Part shown: positions 1 through 8,463 of the stretch, one piece after another | How positions within the stretch are numbered: position 1 is the stretch's first letter | Layout of the letters: every line of letters starts with the position of its first letter | Assembly (NCBI GenBank): GCA_040399685.1 | Contig: JBBART010000018.1 | Span: forward strand, 36,896-100,895 | DNA from: CAIQQQ01 sp040399685 | GTDB lineage: Bacteria; Pseudomonadota; Alphaproteobacteria; Acetobacterales; Acetobacteraceae | DNA: 64,000 bases | Reading direction: 5' to 3' | The notes under the pieces: generated by a model | The model's input: only the letters and a program-made list of their open reading frames with translations | Told to the model about the DNA's origin: nothing | Database searches by the model: none | Position numbers and translations under genes: made by a program

Positions 1-2
1 TG

Positions 3-1127
3 GACGAGATCGGCAACGTCTTCATCGTCTCCAAAAAAGCCGCCACCGGCGCCTCCACCGATGACTTCAACACCGGCAAGGCAGCCCTCGGCACCGGCCC
101 CTACCGCTTCGTGGCCTGGAAGCGCGCGGAGAGCGTGGAACTGCGCGGCTATCCGCAACACTGGCGCGGCGTCCCCGAGTTTGACCGCGTGACCCTGCGC
201 TTCATCCCCAACACCGCCTCGCGCATCGCCGGCCTGATGTCGGGCGAGGTGGACGTGATCGACGGCGTGCCACCGAACGACGTGCCGACCATCGTGGCCA
301 AGCCTGACCTGCGCGTGTGGTCGGGCCTGACCAACCGCATCACCTTCCTCGCCCTCGACAGCCCACGCGCCGTCACGCCGTTCGCCACCGACCTCAACGG
401 CGCGCCCCTGCCGGCGAACCCGCTCGCCGATCCGCGCGTGCGGCGGGCCTTGTCGAAAATGGTCAACCGCCCGGTGCTGGTGGAGCGCGTGGCCGGCTGG
501 CAGGGCGTGCTCGCCGGCCAGATCGTGCCGCCGGGCCAGGGCGGCTACGCCGCGGACCTCGCACCGGACACGCTGGATCTCGACGCAGCCAAGAAGCTGC
601 TGGCCGAGGCCGGCTATCCCCAAGGCTTCGGCCTGACCATCCATTCCTCCAACGACCGCTTCCCCGAGGACAGCGCGGTGCTGCAGGCGCTGGGCCAGAT
701 GTTCACCCGCGGCGGCATCCGCATCAACGGCGTGAGCTCGATGCCGTTCAACGTCATCATCGGCCAGGCGGCCGCGCAGAAGCTCAGCCTGTTCCTGTGG
801 GCCTATAACAGCGCCGCACCGGATGCGTCCGAAGGCCTGAAATCCCTGCTCGCCACCCGCAACGTGGCCGCCGGCATGGGCGGTTCCAACCGCACGCAAT
901 ACTCCAACGCGGCGTTCGACGCGCTGTTGGCCAAGGCGCTGGCCGAGTTCGACGAACCTCGCCGCAACGAATTGTTCGCCGAGGCAACCCGCCTCGCCAT
1001 CCGCGATGATGTCGGCATCATCCCGCTGTATTGGCAAAAGCACGCCTGGGGCACCAAGGCGGGCCTGACCTACGAGACCAACGTGCAGGACGACAACGCC
1101 GTCCGCTTCGTCCACATCGTGAAATAG
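3..1127 (+). CDS. ABC transporter substrate-binding protein, family 5 (5' end outside window)
   Basis: This is the C-terminal part (about 374 residues) of a periplasmic solute-binding protein of the dipeptide/oligopeptide/nickel class (SBP_bac_5). The frame is open from base 3, so the gene starts upstream of the window. Family features are the GTGPYRF segment, the RIAGLMSGEVDVIDGVP stretch, and the pattern DPRVRRALSKMVNR followed by an AGYPQGF segment. It delivers an unknown solute, probably a peptide or opine-like molecule, to an ABC permease not seen here. The next gene starts 9 bp downstream and is a close paralogue, so this is a tandem duplication in one operon. The family is secure; the substrate is unknown. 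Confidence 0.9.
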   Translation, partial: DEIGNVFIVSKKAATGASTDDFNTGKAALGTGPYRFVAWKRAESVELRGYPQHWRGVPEFDRVTLRFIPNTASRIAGLMSGEVDVIDGVPPNDVPTIVAKPDLRVWSGLTNRITFLALDSPRAVTPFATDLNGAPLPANPLADPRVRRALSKMVNRPVLVERVAGWQGVLAGQIVPPGQGGYAADLAPDTLDLDAAKKLLAEAGYPQGFGLTIHSSNDRFPEDSAVLQALGQMFTRGGIRINGVSSMPFNVIIGQAAAQKLSLFLWAYNSAAPDASEGLKSLLATRNVAAGMGGSNRTQYSNAAFDALLAKALAEFDEPRRNELFAEATRLAIRDDVGIIPLYWQKHAWGTKAGLTYETNVQDDNAVRFVHIVK

Positions 1128-1136
1128 GGGGCGGAC

Positions 1137-2711
1137 ATGGCACATCACCGCCTCGTCACCCTGGCCGCCTGGGCCACCATCGCCTCGCTCGCGACGCCTG
1201 CCATGGCCAGGGATCTGGTCATCGGCCGGGTGGCCGAACATGCCAGCATGGACCCGCAGTTCAACAATGCCGGCAACGACACGCCGATCCGCAAATTTGC
1301 CTTCGATTCCCTCGTGGACTTCGATGCCAATCAGAATGTCGTGCCAACACTGGCGGTCAGCTGGAAGGCACTCAGCCCGACCCAATGGGAGGTGCATCTG
1401 CGCCCGGATGTTCTGTTCCATGACGGCAGCCCGTTCACCGCCGACGATGTGGCGTTTTCACTTGCCCGCATCGACAGCATTCCCAACTCGCCGTCCTCCT
1501 ACATCCGCACCAGAGGGGAACTCCGGGTCGAGATCATCGACAAGCTCACCTTGCGGCTGACATCGCCCAGCCCGAACCCGTTTCTCATCGAGAATGTCGG
1601 TCAGATCCCCATCGTGTCGCGCAAGGCGGCGGAGGCGGCCAGTTCGGCGGACTTCAACACCGGGGCCGCCGCCATCGGCACCGGGCCTTACCGCTTCACG
1701 GCATGGGCGCGGGGCGACAACGTTAAATTCACCCGGTTTGATCGCTATTGGGGCGGTGTTCCCGAATTCGAAAACGTCACGGTGAAATTCATTCCCAGTG
1801 CGCCGGCGCGCATCGCCGCCTTGCTGAGCGGTGGGGTGGATATGATCGACGGCGTGCCGAACGCCGACGTTCCGCGCATCGAGACGATACCCAACCTTCG
1901 CGTGTGGTCGGTGCCAACGGCGCGCATCACCTATCTGGCCATGGACCAGGGCCGTGATGACAGCCCCTTCCTGACCGATGCGTCGGGCCAGAAACTGGCG
2001 CACAACCCGCTGCGCGACCAACGCGTGCGCCTGGCGCTGTCCAAGCTGATCGACCGCAAGGCCCTGTCCGAACGCCTGTTGAACGGCGGCGGCACCCCCG
2101 CCTCGCAAATCAGCCCGATGGGCCAGCCTGGCTATGATCCGGCCATTCCGGTCACAGCGGTGGACGCCGCCGGCGCCCGCACGCTTCTGGCCGAAGCCGG
2201 CTATCCCGGCGGGTTCGCCATGACGATCCACGCCTCCAACGACCGCTTCCCCCAGGACGCGGCGGTGGCGCAGACTTTGGGGCAGATGTTCACACGCGGC
2301 GGCCTGAAGGTGACAGACGTTGTCACCTTGCCGTTCAACGTGTTCTCGGCGCAGGCAACGCAGTTGAAATTCAGCGTGTTCCTATACGCCTATAACAGCG
2401 CCCTGCCAGGCGCGTCGGACTACCTGCGGTCCATGCTCGGAACCTACGACGCCGCACGCGGCCTCGGCGGCGTCAATCGCGGGCGGTATTCCAATCCGGC
2501 GCTCGACGCGTTGATCTCCGCAGCCGACAGCGAATTCGACCCGGAGAAACGCAGTGCGCTGCATCGTCAGGCCATGGCCCTGGCGATGGCCGACGTGGCG
2601 GTGGTGCCGATCTATTCACAGAAATCGTATTGGGCGAGCAAGGCGGATATCGTCTTCGAACCCAGCGTCGGCGACGAGACGCAGATCCGCTTCATCCACC
2701 CAGCCAAATAG
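1137..2711 (+). CDS. ABC transporter substrate-binding protein, family 5
   Basis: A complete 524-residue SBP_bac_5 periplasmic binding protein. Residues 1-24 form a Sec signal peptide with a hydrophobic core and a TPAMA-R cleavage site. The mature protein begins DLVIGRVAEHASMDPQF, the usual first strand of the family, and the length is normal. It parallels the preceding partial gene segment by segment (FNTGAAAIGTGPYRF, RIAALLSGGVDMIDGVP, ASNDRFPQDAAV), so the two are paralogues and may divide a substrate range. The hydrolase gene starts 9 bp later. That suggests uptake followed by cytoplasmic hydrolysis of an ester or peptide bond, which is inference. Confidence 0.93.
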   Translation: MAHHRLVTLAAWATIASLATPAMARDLVIGRVAEHASMDPQFNNAGNDTPIRKFAFDSLVDFDANQNVVPTLAVSWKALSPTQWEVHLRPDVLFHDGSPFTADDVAFSLARIDSIPNSPSSYIRTRGELRVEIIDKLTLRLTSPSPNPFLIENVGQIPIVSRKAAEAASSADFNTGAAAIGTGPYRFTAWARGDNVKFTRFDRYWGGVPEFENVTVKFIPSAPARIAALLSGGVDMIDGVPNADVPRIETIPNLRVWSVPTARITYLAMDQGRDDSPFLTDASGQKLAHNPLRDQRVRLALSKLIDRKALSERLLNGGGTPASQISPMGQPGYDPAIPVTAVDAAGARTLLAEAGYPGGFAMTIHASNDRFPQDAAVAQTLGQMFTRGGLKVTDVVTLPFNVFSAQATQLKFSVFLYAYNSALPGASDYLRSMLGTYDAARGLGGVNRGRYSNPALDALISAADSEFDPEKRSALHRQAMALAMADVAVVPIYSQKSYWASKADIVFEPSVGDETQIRFIHPAK

Positions 2712-2720
2712 AGCCAAACC

Positions 2721-4547
2721 ATGCGCCTGATCCACGATTTCGTGCCGATGCGCGACGGCATCCGGCTGGCGGTCAGCATCTATCTGCCCGAAGCCGACGG
2801 CCCCTGTGCGGCCGTCCTGGAACGCACACCCTACGGCCGCGACCTGCCGCGGGGCCATGAGGTCACCGCCGCTGATCGCGTTGCCTGGGATGGCCCGGCG
2901 ATGGCTGGGTGGTTCACCCCCCACGGCTATGCTCTCGTCCTGCAGGACTGCCGGGGCCGCTACGACTCCGAAGGCGCCTTCGTGAAATACGTCTCCGATG
3001 CCGAGGACGGTGTGGACACCTGCGCCTGGATTCGCGAGCAGCCCTGGTGCGATGGCAGGATCGCGACACTGGGCATGTCCTACGGCGCGCATGTGCAGGC
3101 GGCTCTGGGAAGCCTGGCGCCGGAGGGGCTGGTGGCGCAGATCCTTGACTCGGGCGGCTTCAGCAACGCCTGGCGCAGCAGCGTGCGTCAGAACGGCGCG
3201 TTCGAATTGAAGCAGGCCACCTGGGCCTTCCGCGAGGCAGCCCGTTCTCCGGAAGCGCTGGCCGATCCGGTGCTGAAGGCCGCGCTGGAAGCCGAGGACA
3301 TCGCCGCCTGGCTGACGCGCCTGCCATGGAAGCCCGGTCACTCCCCGCTGCGGCATCACCCCGGCTACGAGCAGGCGCTGCTGGAACAATGGCGCAGCGG
3401 CGCGTTCGACGCCTACTGGGCCCGCGCCGGCCTGTGTGCCGAGATGTTTTACGATCGCTACAGCACCGCCGCGTGCCTGCACATGTCATCCTGGTTCGAC
3501 CCCTATTCCACCACGGCGTCCGAAAACTATCGCGGCCTCAAATCGGCTGACCGTGGGCCGCAACGCTTGATCCTGGGGCCATGGACCCACGGCAACCGCA
3601 GCGACACGGTGTTCGGCGATGTTGATTTCGGCCCCGACGCCACGCTCGACAGCTGGGCCGGTGACTGGCGGAGCTATCGCCTGCGCTTCCTCGACAGCAT
3701 CCTGAAGGGCGCCGCGTTCGACGATCCCGAAGTGCGAGTGTTCGTGATGGGCGGCGGCGACGGGCGGCGCAGTCCGGGAGGCCACCTCCAACACGGCGGA
3801 CGCTGGATCAGCGCCACCAACTGGCCCGTGCCCGGCACCGAGATGGCAAAGTTCCACTTCACATCCGATGGCGGGTTGGAGCGCGCACCCCCCGCACTGA
3901 ACGCCCCCGCTTTGTCCTATGATTTTGACCCCTCTCATCCGGTGCCGACCATCGGCGGCAATTTTTCCAGCTTCGACCCCATTCTCCATTGGGGTGCGCG
4001 CGACCAGACCGAGGCGGAAACCGTGTTCGGCTGCACGCCGCCGTACCTGCCGCTGGCATCCCGCGCTGACGTCCTGGTGTTCCAGACCCCACCGTTGGAG
4101 ACGCCATGCCAGATAGCCGGCCCGGTGGAGTTGGATCTGTGGGTCGCCACCGACGGACCCGACACGGACTTCACCGCCAAGCTTATCGACGTCCATCCCC
4201 CCAGCGCCGATTATCCGCAGGGCTACGCCATGTTGCTGGGCGACTGCATCTTCCGCCTCCGCTATGTCGAAGATCCCTCAACACCCAGACTGCGAGCGCC
4301 CGGCGACATCGTGCGGATAGAGGCGACAGGCTTCTGGACGGCCAATTTGTTCGGCGCCGGCCATCGCATCCGCATCGATATCTCGTCATCGAATTTTCCA
4401 AAATTCGATGTCAATTCCAACACCGGCGAACCCGAAGGCGCCTCTCGCCGCCGCCGCGTGGCGGTCAATACCGTATATACTGATCAAGCCCGTCCCAGCG
4501 GCATCCGCCTGCCGTTGCTGCAACTGGGCGGTGATGCGCCTGGATAG
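2721..4547 (+). CDS. CocE/NonD family hydrolase (S15 peptidase-like)
   Basis: 608 residues, normal for the CocE/glutaryl-7-ACA acylase/X-Pro dipeptidyl-peptidase family. The N-terminal part is an alpha/beta-hydrolase: it opens MRDGIRLAVSIYLPE, then the DCRGRYDSEG segment, then the nucleophile elbow GMSYGAHVQ (Ser near residue 118). The catalytic His is probably in the GPWTHGN segment near residue 292. The C-terminal third is the jelly-roll PepX_C domain, with the typical ending GAGHRIRIDISSSNFPKFDVN. No signal peptide is visible, so it should be cytoplasmic. The start lies 9 bp after the binding-protein gene, in the same operon. The actual substrate (ester, amide or peptide) cannot be read from sequence. 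Confidence 0.9.
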   Translation: MRLIHDFVPMRDGIRLAVSIYLPEADGPCAAVLERTPYGRDLPRGHEVTAADRVAWDGPAMAGWFTPHGYALVLQDCRGRYDSEGAFVKYVSDAEDGVDTCAWIREQPWCDGRIATLGMSYGAHVQAALGSLAPEGLVAQILDSGGFSNAWRSSVRQNGAFELKQATWAFREAARSPEALADPVLKAALEAEDIAAWLTRLPWKPGHSPLRHHPGYEQALLEQWRSGAFDAYWARAGLCAEMFYDRYSTAACLHMSSWFDPYSTTASENYRGLKSADRGPQRLILGPWTHGNRSDTVFGDVDFGPDATLDSWAGDWRSYRLRFLDSILKGAAFDDPEVRVFVMGGGDGRRSPGGHLQHGGRWISATNWPVPGTEMAKFHFTSDGGLERAPPALNAPALSYDFDPSHPVPTIGGNFSSFDPILHWGARDQTEAETVFGCTPPYLPLASRADVLVFQTPPLETPCQIAGPVELDLWVATDGPDTDFTAKLIDVHPPSADYPQGYAMLLGDCIFRLRYVEDPSTPRLRAPGDIVRIEATGFWTANLFGAGHRIRIDISSSNFPKFDVNSNTGEPEGASRRRRVAVNTVYTDQARPSGIRLPLLQLGGDAPG

Positions 4548-4701
4548 GCCCTGAGGGGCATTTAAACGGATGCGTCTATGAAAATAGCTCCCACGCCGAC
4601 TTAAATTGGTCTCGGTGAATTAAGAAAATCCCAATCTTTGGCGCGCTATAAATTGCGACGGCCGGTCTGTTTTACCAAGGTCGTGCGCAAGGAAAAAGCG
4701 A

Positions 4702-5154
4702 ATGGCTATCGTCCGACTCATTTACTTCAGTGATTTTCGTATCGATGTCAAAAATGGTCAAATGAGTCAAAAAATTACTGAAATTATCGATGTTTCGGAG
4801 CGGAACAACGCCGCCAAGGGGATAACGGGAGCGCTCGTGTTTGACAGAAACTGGTTTGTTCAAGTGCTTGAGGGCGCGATGGACGATGTTTGGGAAACCT
4901 TCAAAACAATCGAACGCGATCCCCGCCATGTCAACATCAGGTTTGTCGAAATGATAACGGTGCCGAGCCGTCGCTTTAGTGACTGGCGGATGGGATGCGC
5001 GGAACGCGTGACCCAGCACGACGCTGTATTTGCACCTTATCTCTACGACGGCAGGTTTGAACCTGCCAATATGTCTGGCGACATGATTGTGTCGATGATG
5101 GTGGACCTCAGTTCGAAGTGTTTCGTTCCGCCATTCTCGTCGCGCGCGAGATGA
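4702..5154 (+). CDS. BLUF-domain blue-light sensor (stand-alone)
   Basis: A 150-residue protein consisting of a BLUF (sensor of blue light using FAD) domain and a short C-terminal tail. The residues that shape the flavin photocycle are present: Tyr8 in LIYFSD, Asn36 in the RNNAAKGITGAL segment, Gln54 in FVQVLEG, and the Trp95/Met97 pair in FSDWRMG. It has no fused output domain, so it must act through a partner, as the short BLUF proteins YcgF-type and PapB do. ATG 4702 is preceded by an AAGGA ribosome-binding site. It opens the accessory light-related region. A membrane protein with GGDEF and EAL domains about 3.3 kb downstream is a possible partner, but no link is shown. Confidence 0.93.
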   Translation: MAIVRLIYFSDFRIDVKNGQMSQKITEIIDVSERNNAAKGITGALVFDRNWFVQVLEGAMDDVWETFKTIERDPRHVNIRFVEMITVPSRRFSDWRMGCAERVTQHDAVFAPYLYDGRFEPANMSGDMIVSMMVDLSSKCFVPPFSSRAR

Positions 5155-5237
5155 CTCGCAGAACCAATATCGTCGCAGGAGTCTTCGCATAATGGTCTAA
5201 AGTTTGTCGCGTATAGAGCAAAATCCAATCACTCTGG

Positions 5238-5852
5238 CTCATACCCGGCGGCGCTGGAAAAATTTGCGCACGGGTGGAGAGTGGGGGCGCATCTCGGATG
5301 GCGCCTCACAGGGCGTCGATTGTGCGCACAGCAACTTTGGGCAGACACGCCTTCAACTTGGCGAATGCGTTCGCAATTGTATGGAAGTCAGGGTTGTAGG
5401 GTGGCACATAAAGCGGCACGGCGTTCGCAGATTCGATGGCGGCGCGCACGACTGCACAGTGGTGGACGGGCAGATTGTCCACCACCATAATGTCGCCCAG
5501 CTCCAGCTCTAGAATCAGCACCTGCTTGACATAGGCGGGAACGGCTGCGCCATTCATCGGGCCGCCGAGGACCATCGGTGCTGTCATGCCGTCGCGGTTC
5601 AAAAAGCGCCAGATCGTGCTCGTCAAAAAGGATTCGCCGTGCTGCGTGCGCAACATGTCGGATAACTGGTCCAGCGGGACCTCGACCTGCGTCGCGATCT
5701 TAGCCGCCTTGCGGCCTGGCGGCGATGGTGCCCGTCGGCTGCTATGCTGGCACCCAGCGCACCGCGCTCGTAGCGGCGGCGCCTCGGGTCGTGCAGCAAG
5801 CAACGGCAGCGATCAGACGAGAGCGAAGGTCAGTCGAAATCGGTTTGACCAT
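5238..5852 (-). pseudogene. IS630-family transposase remnant
   Basis: A decayed IS630 transposase on the minus strand. The N-terminus (MVKPISTDLRSRL, from about 5852) and the SPPGRKAAK segment are recognisable in different frames. IWRFLNRDG then runs directly into MTAPMVLGGPMNGAA, so the block that normally carries the first catalytic Asp (around the FIDETG motif) is deleted. The second Asp survives in VVDN, but the usual SPDLNPIE motif has become NPDFHTIA, removing the catalytic Glu. The last part (about 5238-5300) continues in another frame. About 205 codons remain of a usual 340. It cannot be active; terminal inverted repeats were not located. Confidence 0.85.
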
Positions 5853-5859
5853 ACAGGCT

Positions 5860-6366
5860 GACCTCCTGTGCCCAGACTGTATGCTGAATCACGTCTGCGT
5901 CGCGTAGGGACAGCCCTCGCGCTTCAACGCGCCCAGATTTCGCTCCATCTTGGCGACGAAATGGCTGTGGACTTAAAACAATAACCGCCCGAGTATAGAG
6001 ACGATGCGGTGTCATTCCAGCCCAGAGCCCGGACATGTCAGCGTGAATTCTGCGACCGAGGCCGATTTTAAACGGGGCGATGATCATAGGCGCACGCTCG
6101 AACATCCAGGCCGGAAGCTCCAGCCAGCGATCTGCATCCAATCCGCTTAGCTTGCAGCGAAAAACATCGCCATTCATGTGGCCGATTGCATCTTGGATAG
6201 CAAAGCGCATCATTGACCATGGATGCCAAGGATACGGAAGCGTGCGGGAAACGGTGCCATGGGTGCTCTTGAGCCTTGTTATACAACGCGGTTTGCCCAT
6301 CTGAGACGATCGGCGATAAGGTGCCGATCTCGTTGCATATTCCTGATGGCGCACCGAACGCATCAC
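5860..6366 (-). other. Unrecognised open frame, probable mobile-element debris
   Basis: An open frame of roughly 170 codons on the minus strand, upstream of the IS630 remnant. It contains the segment YPWHPW and, about 50 residues later, RWLELPAWMFERA. From memory that pairing resembles small proteins carried beside transposases or resolvases in rhizobia and acetic acid bacteria, but I cannot name a family. It runs into the IS630 N-terminus without a clear end of its own, and no ribosome-binding site stands out. It may be a non-functional fragment. Bases 6367-6693 hold no gene I can support; the stretch 6590-6720 is strikingly AT-rich and probably contains the promoter of the next gene. Confidence 0.25.
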
Positions 6367-6693
6367 CGCGAAAATGTGGGAAAACTCTCCCTTCTGGCGA
6401 TCGAAATATGAGAGGCGGATCCTCCATATCGTGTCTCTGGTGCGATTGAACGAAAGATTTGCGGCACGTCCAACGACGCATTGCTCATGCTATGTTCACA
6501 GCAGAAGCGCGCCGCCAGAACGCCGTCTTTGGATTGGCGTAGTATCGAAACGATCGGCGAGTCGTTGTGTTTGCTGATTTTGTTCGATGTCCCATTATGA
6601 ATCGTGTCGAGGACATTTTACATTAGTTATTTTATGTTCTATTCAAAATATCTCATTGTTTTGGTTTGTTGAAAAATAATTTCGGAATTTTGG

Positions 6694-7812
6694 TTGACAT
6701 TTTTGTTGAACAAAAATAGCGCATCAATTAACTCGCGGCCAACTTCGGCATGTGGGTCAATCGGCCGACGCACTGCAATTTTCGGCGGACTTAGCCTCAT
6801 AGCCAACCATCACTCAGCAGGCGCTGCCGAACTTAATGCAGGAGAACAGCAGGAGTGGATTTCCTTCCGAGATCGGTTTGTTCAGCCGAATGGGCGTGTG
6901 ATCGATAACGCCAACAATGGCCAGTCACATTCTGAAGGACAAGGCTGGGGCATGATCTTCGCGGCTCGCTTTGGCGATCGCGAAACGTTCAATCTCATTA
7001 GCGACTGGCGCCGGCGTGTCCTTCGTCGAAGTGGTGATTTGTTGCATGCCTGGCGCTGCCAACCGGGCCCAAACGAAATCGTGGACGACAAAAACAATGC
7101 CAGTGACGGAGATCTCCTCATCGCTTGGGGGCTGATAGCCGCGGCTGCGCGTTGGCGTGACCCTGAGCTCCTTGCTGAAGGCCGCGCACTGGCCGAAGAC
7201 ATACTCCGCCTGCTTGTGCGTTCTTACAATGGACGGATCTTACTATTGCCAGCCCTGCATGGTTTCGAGCATTCGTCATATGTTGTGGTCAATCCTTCCT
7301 ATTACGTTTTTCCTGCATTCCCTATACTTGCCGCGGTCGTCCCAGATCCGGCCTGGATACGCGTTGCAGCGCAAGGAATTGCCCTTTTGCGCGCGGGACG
7401 GTTCGGACGTTGGCAGTTGCCCCCGGATTGGCTGGCTGTTTTTGGCCGCACAGACCCTCCGGCACCGGCGCCGGGATATCGAAGTCGGTTTTCCTACGAT
7501 GCCGTCCGCGTCCCGCTTTACATGGTCTGGGCCGGAATGTTTGATGAGCCTGCAGTGACCGCCACGGCGCGCCTTTGGGGCAGTGGTGACGTAAAAAAGC
7601 TGCCCGCCTGGATAGATCTGGTGAACGGCCAGAACGCCAAATATCCCCCGCCATCTGGCTTTCTTGCTATTGGCCGCCTCGCGGTCGCGGCGGGTCGAAC
7701 GAAACCTCCCAACGGCGATATGCCGCATGTAGCAGACGCAAAAGATTACTTTTCCGCCGCACTTACCCTGCTGACACGCCTGGCGCGACATGACACGGGG
7801 TTATCGGCATGA
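6694..7812 (+). CDS. Glycoside hydrolase family 8 (endoglucanase, BcsZ-like)
   Basis: A family 8 glycoside hydrolase, the family of the cellulose-operon endoglucanase BcsZ/CMCax and of chitosanases. The general-acid region reads SHSEGQGWGM (Glu81). The signature with the second acidic residue reads NNASDGDLLIAWGL (Asp138). The N-terminus carries a twin-arginine-like GRRTAIFGG followed by a hydrophobic stretch ending GAAELNA, so export is likely, perhaps by Tat. No ATG lies before the conserved part; the start is taken as TTG 6694 and is uncertain. The gene overlaps the next one by 4 bp (ATGA). Likely substrates are cellulose or another beta-1,4-glucan of biofilm matrix. No cellulose synthase lies in the window. 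Confidence 0.85.
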   Translation: MTFLLNKNSASINSRPTSACGSIGRRTAIFGGLSLIANHHSAGAAELNAGEQQEWISFRDRFVQPNGRVIDNANNGQSHSEGQGWGMIFAARFGDRETFNLISDWRRRVLRRSGDLLHAWRCQPGPNEIVDDKNNASDGDLLIAWGLIAAAARWRDPELLAEGRALAEDILRLLVRSYNGRILLLPALHGFEHSSYVVVNPSYYVFPAFPILAAVVPDPAWIRVAAQGIALLRAGRFGRWQLPPDWLAVFGRTDPPAPAPGYRSRFSYDAVRVPLYMVWAGMFDEPAVTATARLWGSGDVKKLPAWIDLVNGQNAKYPPPSGFLAIGRLAVAAGRTKPPNGDMPHVADAKDYFSAALTLLTRLARHDTGLSA

Positions 7813-8450
7813 ACGGTCGTCCGGTCCTCAAAAACACCGACGAAGTCTGGGAAGAGCTCTACCAACCAGATGCTTCCGCGTTGCCGCCGCCGCCACGTTC
7901 GCTCCTTGCGCGTCGAAAGAAACGGCTGTTGGCCGCTATTCTCGTGTGCTTGGTGGTGTTGACGCTTGCTTTCGTTGGCGCAGGCGCCAGCTTCTTGATT
8001 GCCACCATCGATCTCTACGCCGATATCCAACGTCGTGATGGGCGAAAGTTGGAAGCCGAGGTGGACTGGCCGTTGCTCCAGCGCTCGCTGCGCCAGGACC
8101 TGACCGATCTTGCCGGCAGCGGCGTTGACAGCAGCGCCAGCAGTGCCGAATTCCTCAACGCGTTGGTCGAGACGACTATCCAAGGCCTGCGGCAGCCCGA
8201 ACAACTCGCCAGAACGGTCGTGGCGCGAACACGGTCAATGGTGGGTCCAGGGGCTCTTGGTCATCTGGTGCTTACCGATATTTTGGATTGGTTCCATTAT
8301 CAGGATGGCGGTAATATTCGGATTGATCTTCCTGCCGATTCTTATGCCGTGGTTTCTGGTGTTAGCCTGTGTTTTCGTCCTACGTCATATATGTTGCCCA
8401 AACTCAAGCTATCCGGCGTGGGTTGGCCGGAGATCAGGCGGCATTGTTGA
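7809..8450 (+). CDS. DUF2939-like membrane-anchored protein
   Basis: A 213-residue protein translationally coupled to the GH8 gene by an ATGA overlap. Residues 1-35 are basic and proline-rich, then a single membrane segment spans about 36-60 (LLAAILVCLVVLTLAFVGAGASF). The following LIATIDLYADIQRRDGRKLEAEVDWPLLQRSLRQDL matches the pattern I remember for DUF2939 (a short helix, then a VDWP motif). The rest would lie in the periplasm. The C-terminus ends with a short LKLSGVGW strand of the kind seen at the end of that family. Function is unknown. Coupling to an exported glycanase suggests a role at the cell surface. Confidence 0.6.
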   Translation: MNGRPVLKNTDEVWEELYQPDASALPPPPRSLLARRKKRLLAAILVCLVVLTLAFVGAGASFLIATIDLYADIQRRDGRKLEAEVDWPLLQRSLRQDLTDLAGSGVDSSASSAEFLNALVETTIQGLRQPEQLARTVVARTRSMVGPGALGHLVLTDILDWFHYQDGGNIRIDLPADSYAVVSGVSLCFRPTSYMLPKLKLSGVGWPEIRRHC

Positions 8451-8463
8451 TCTAAGGCATCAG

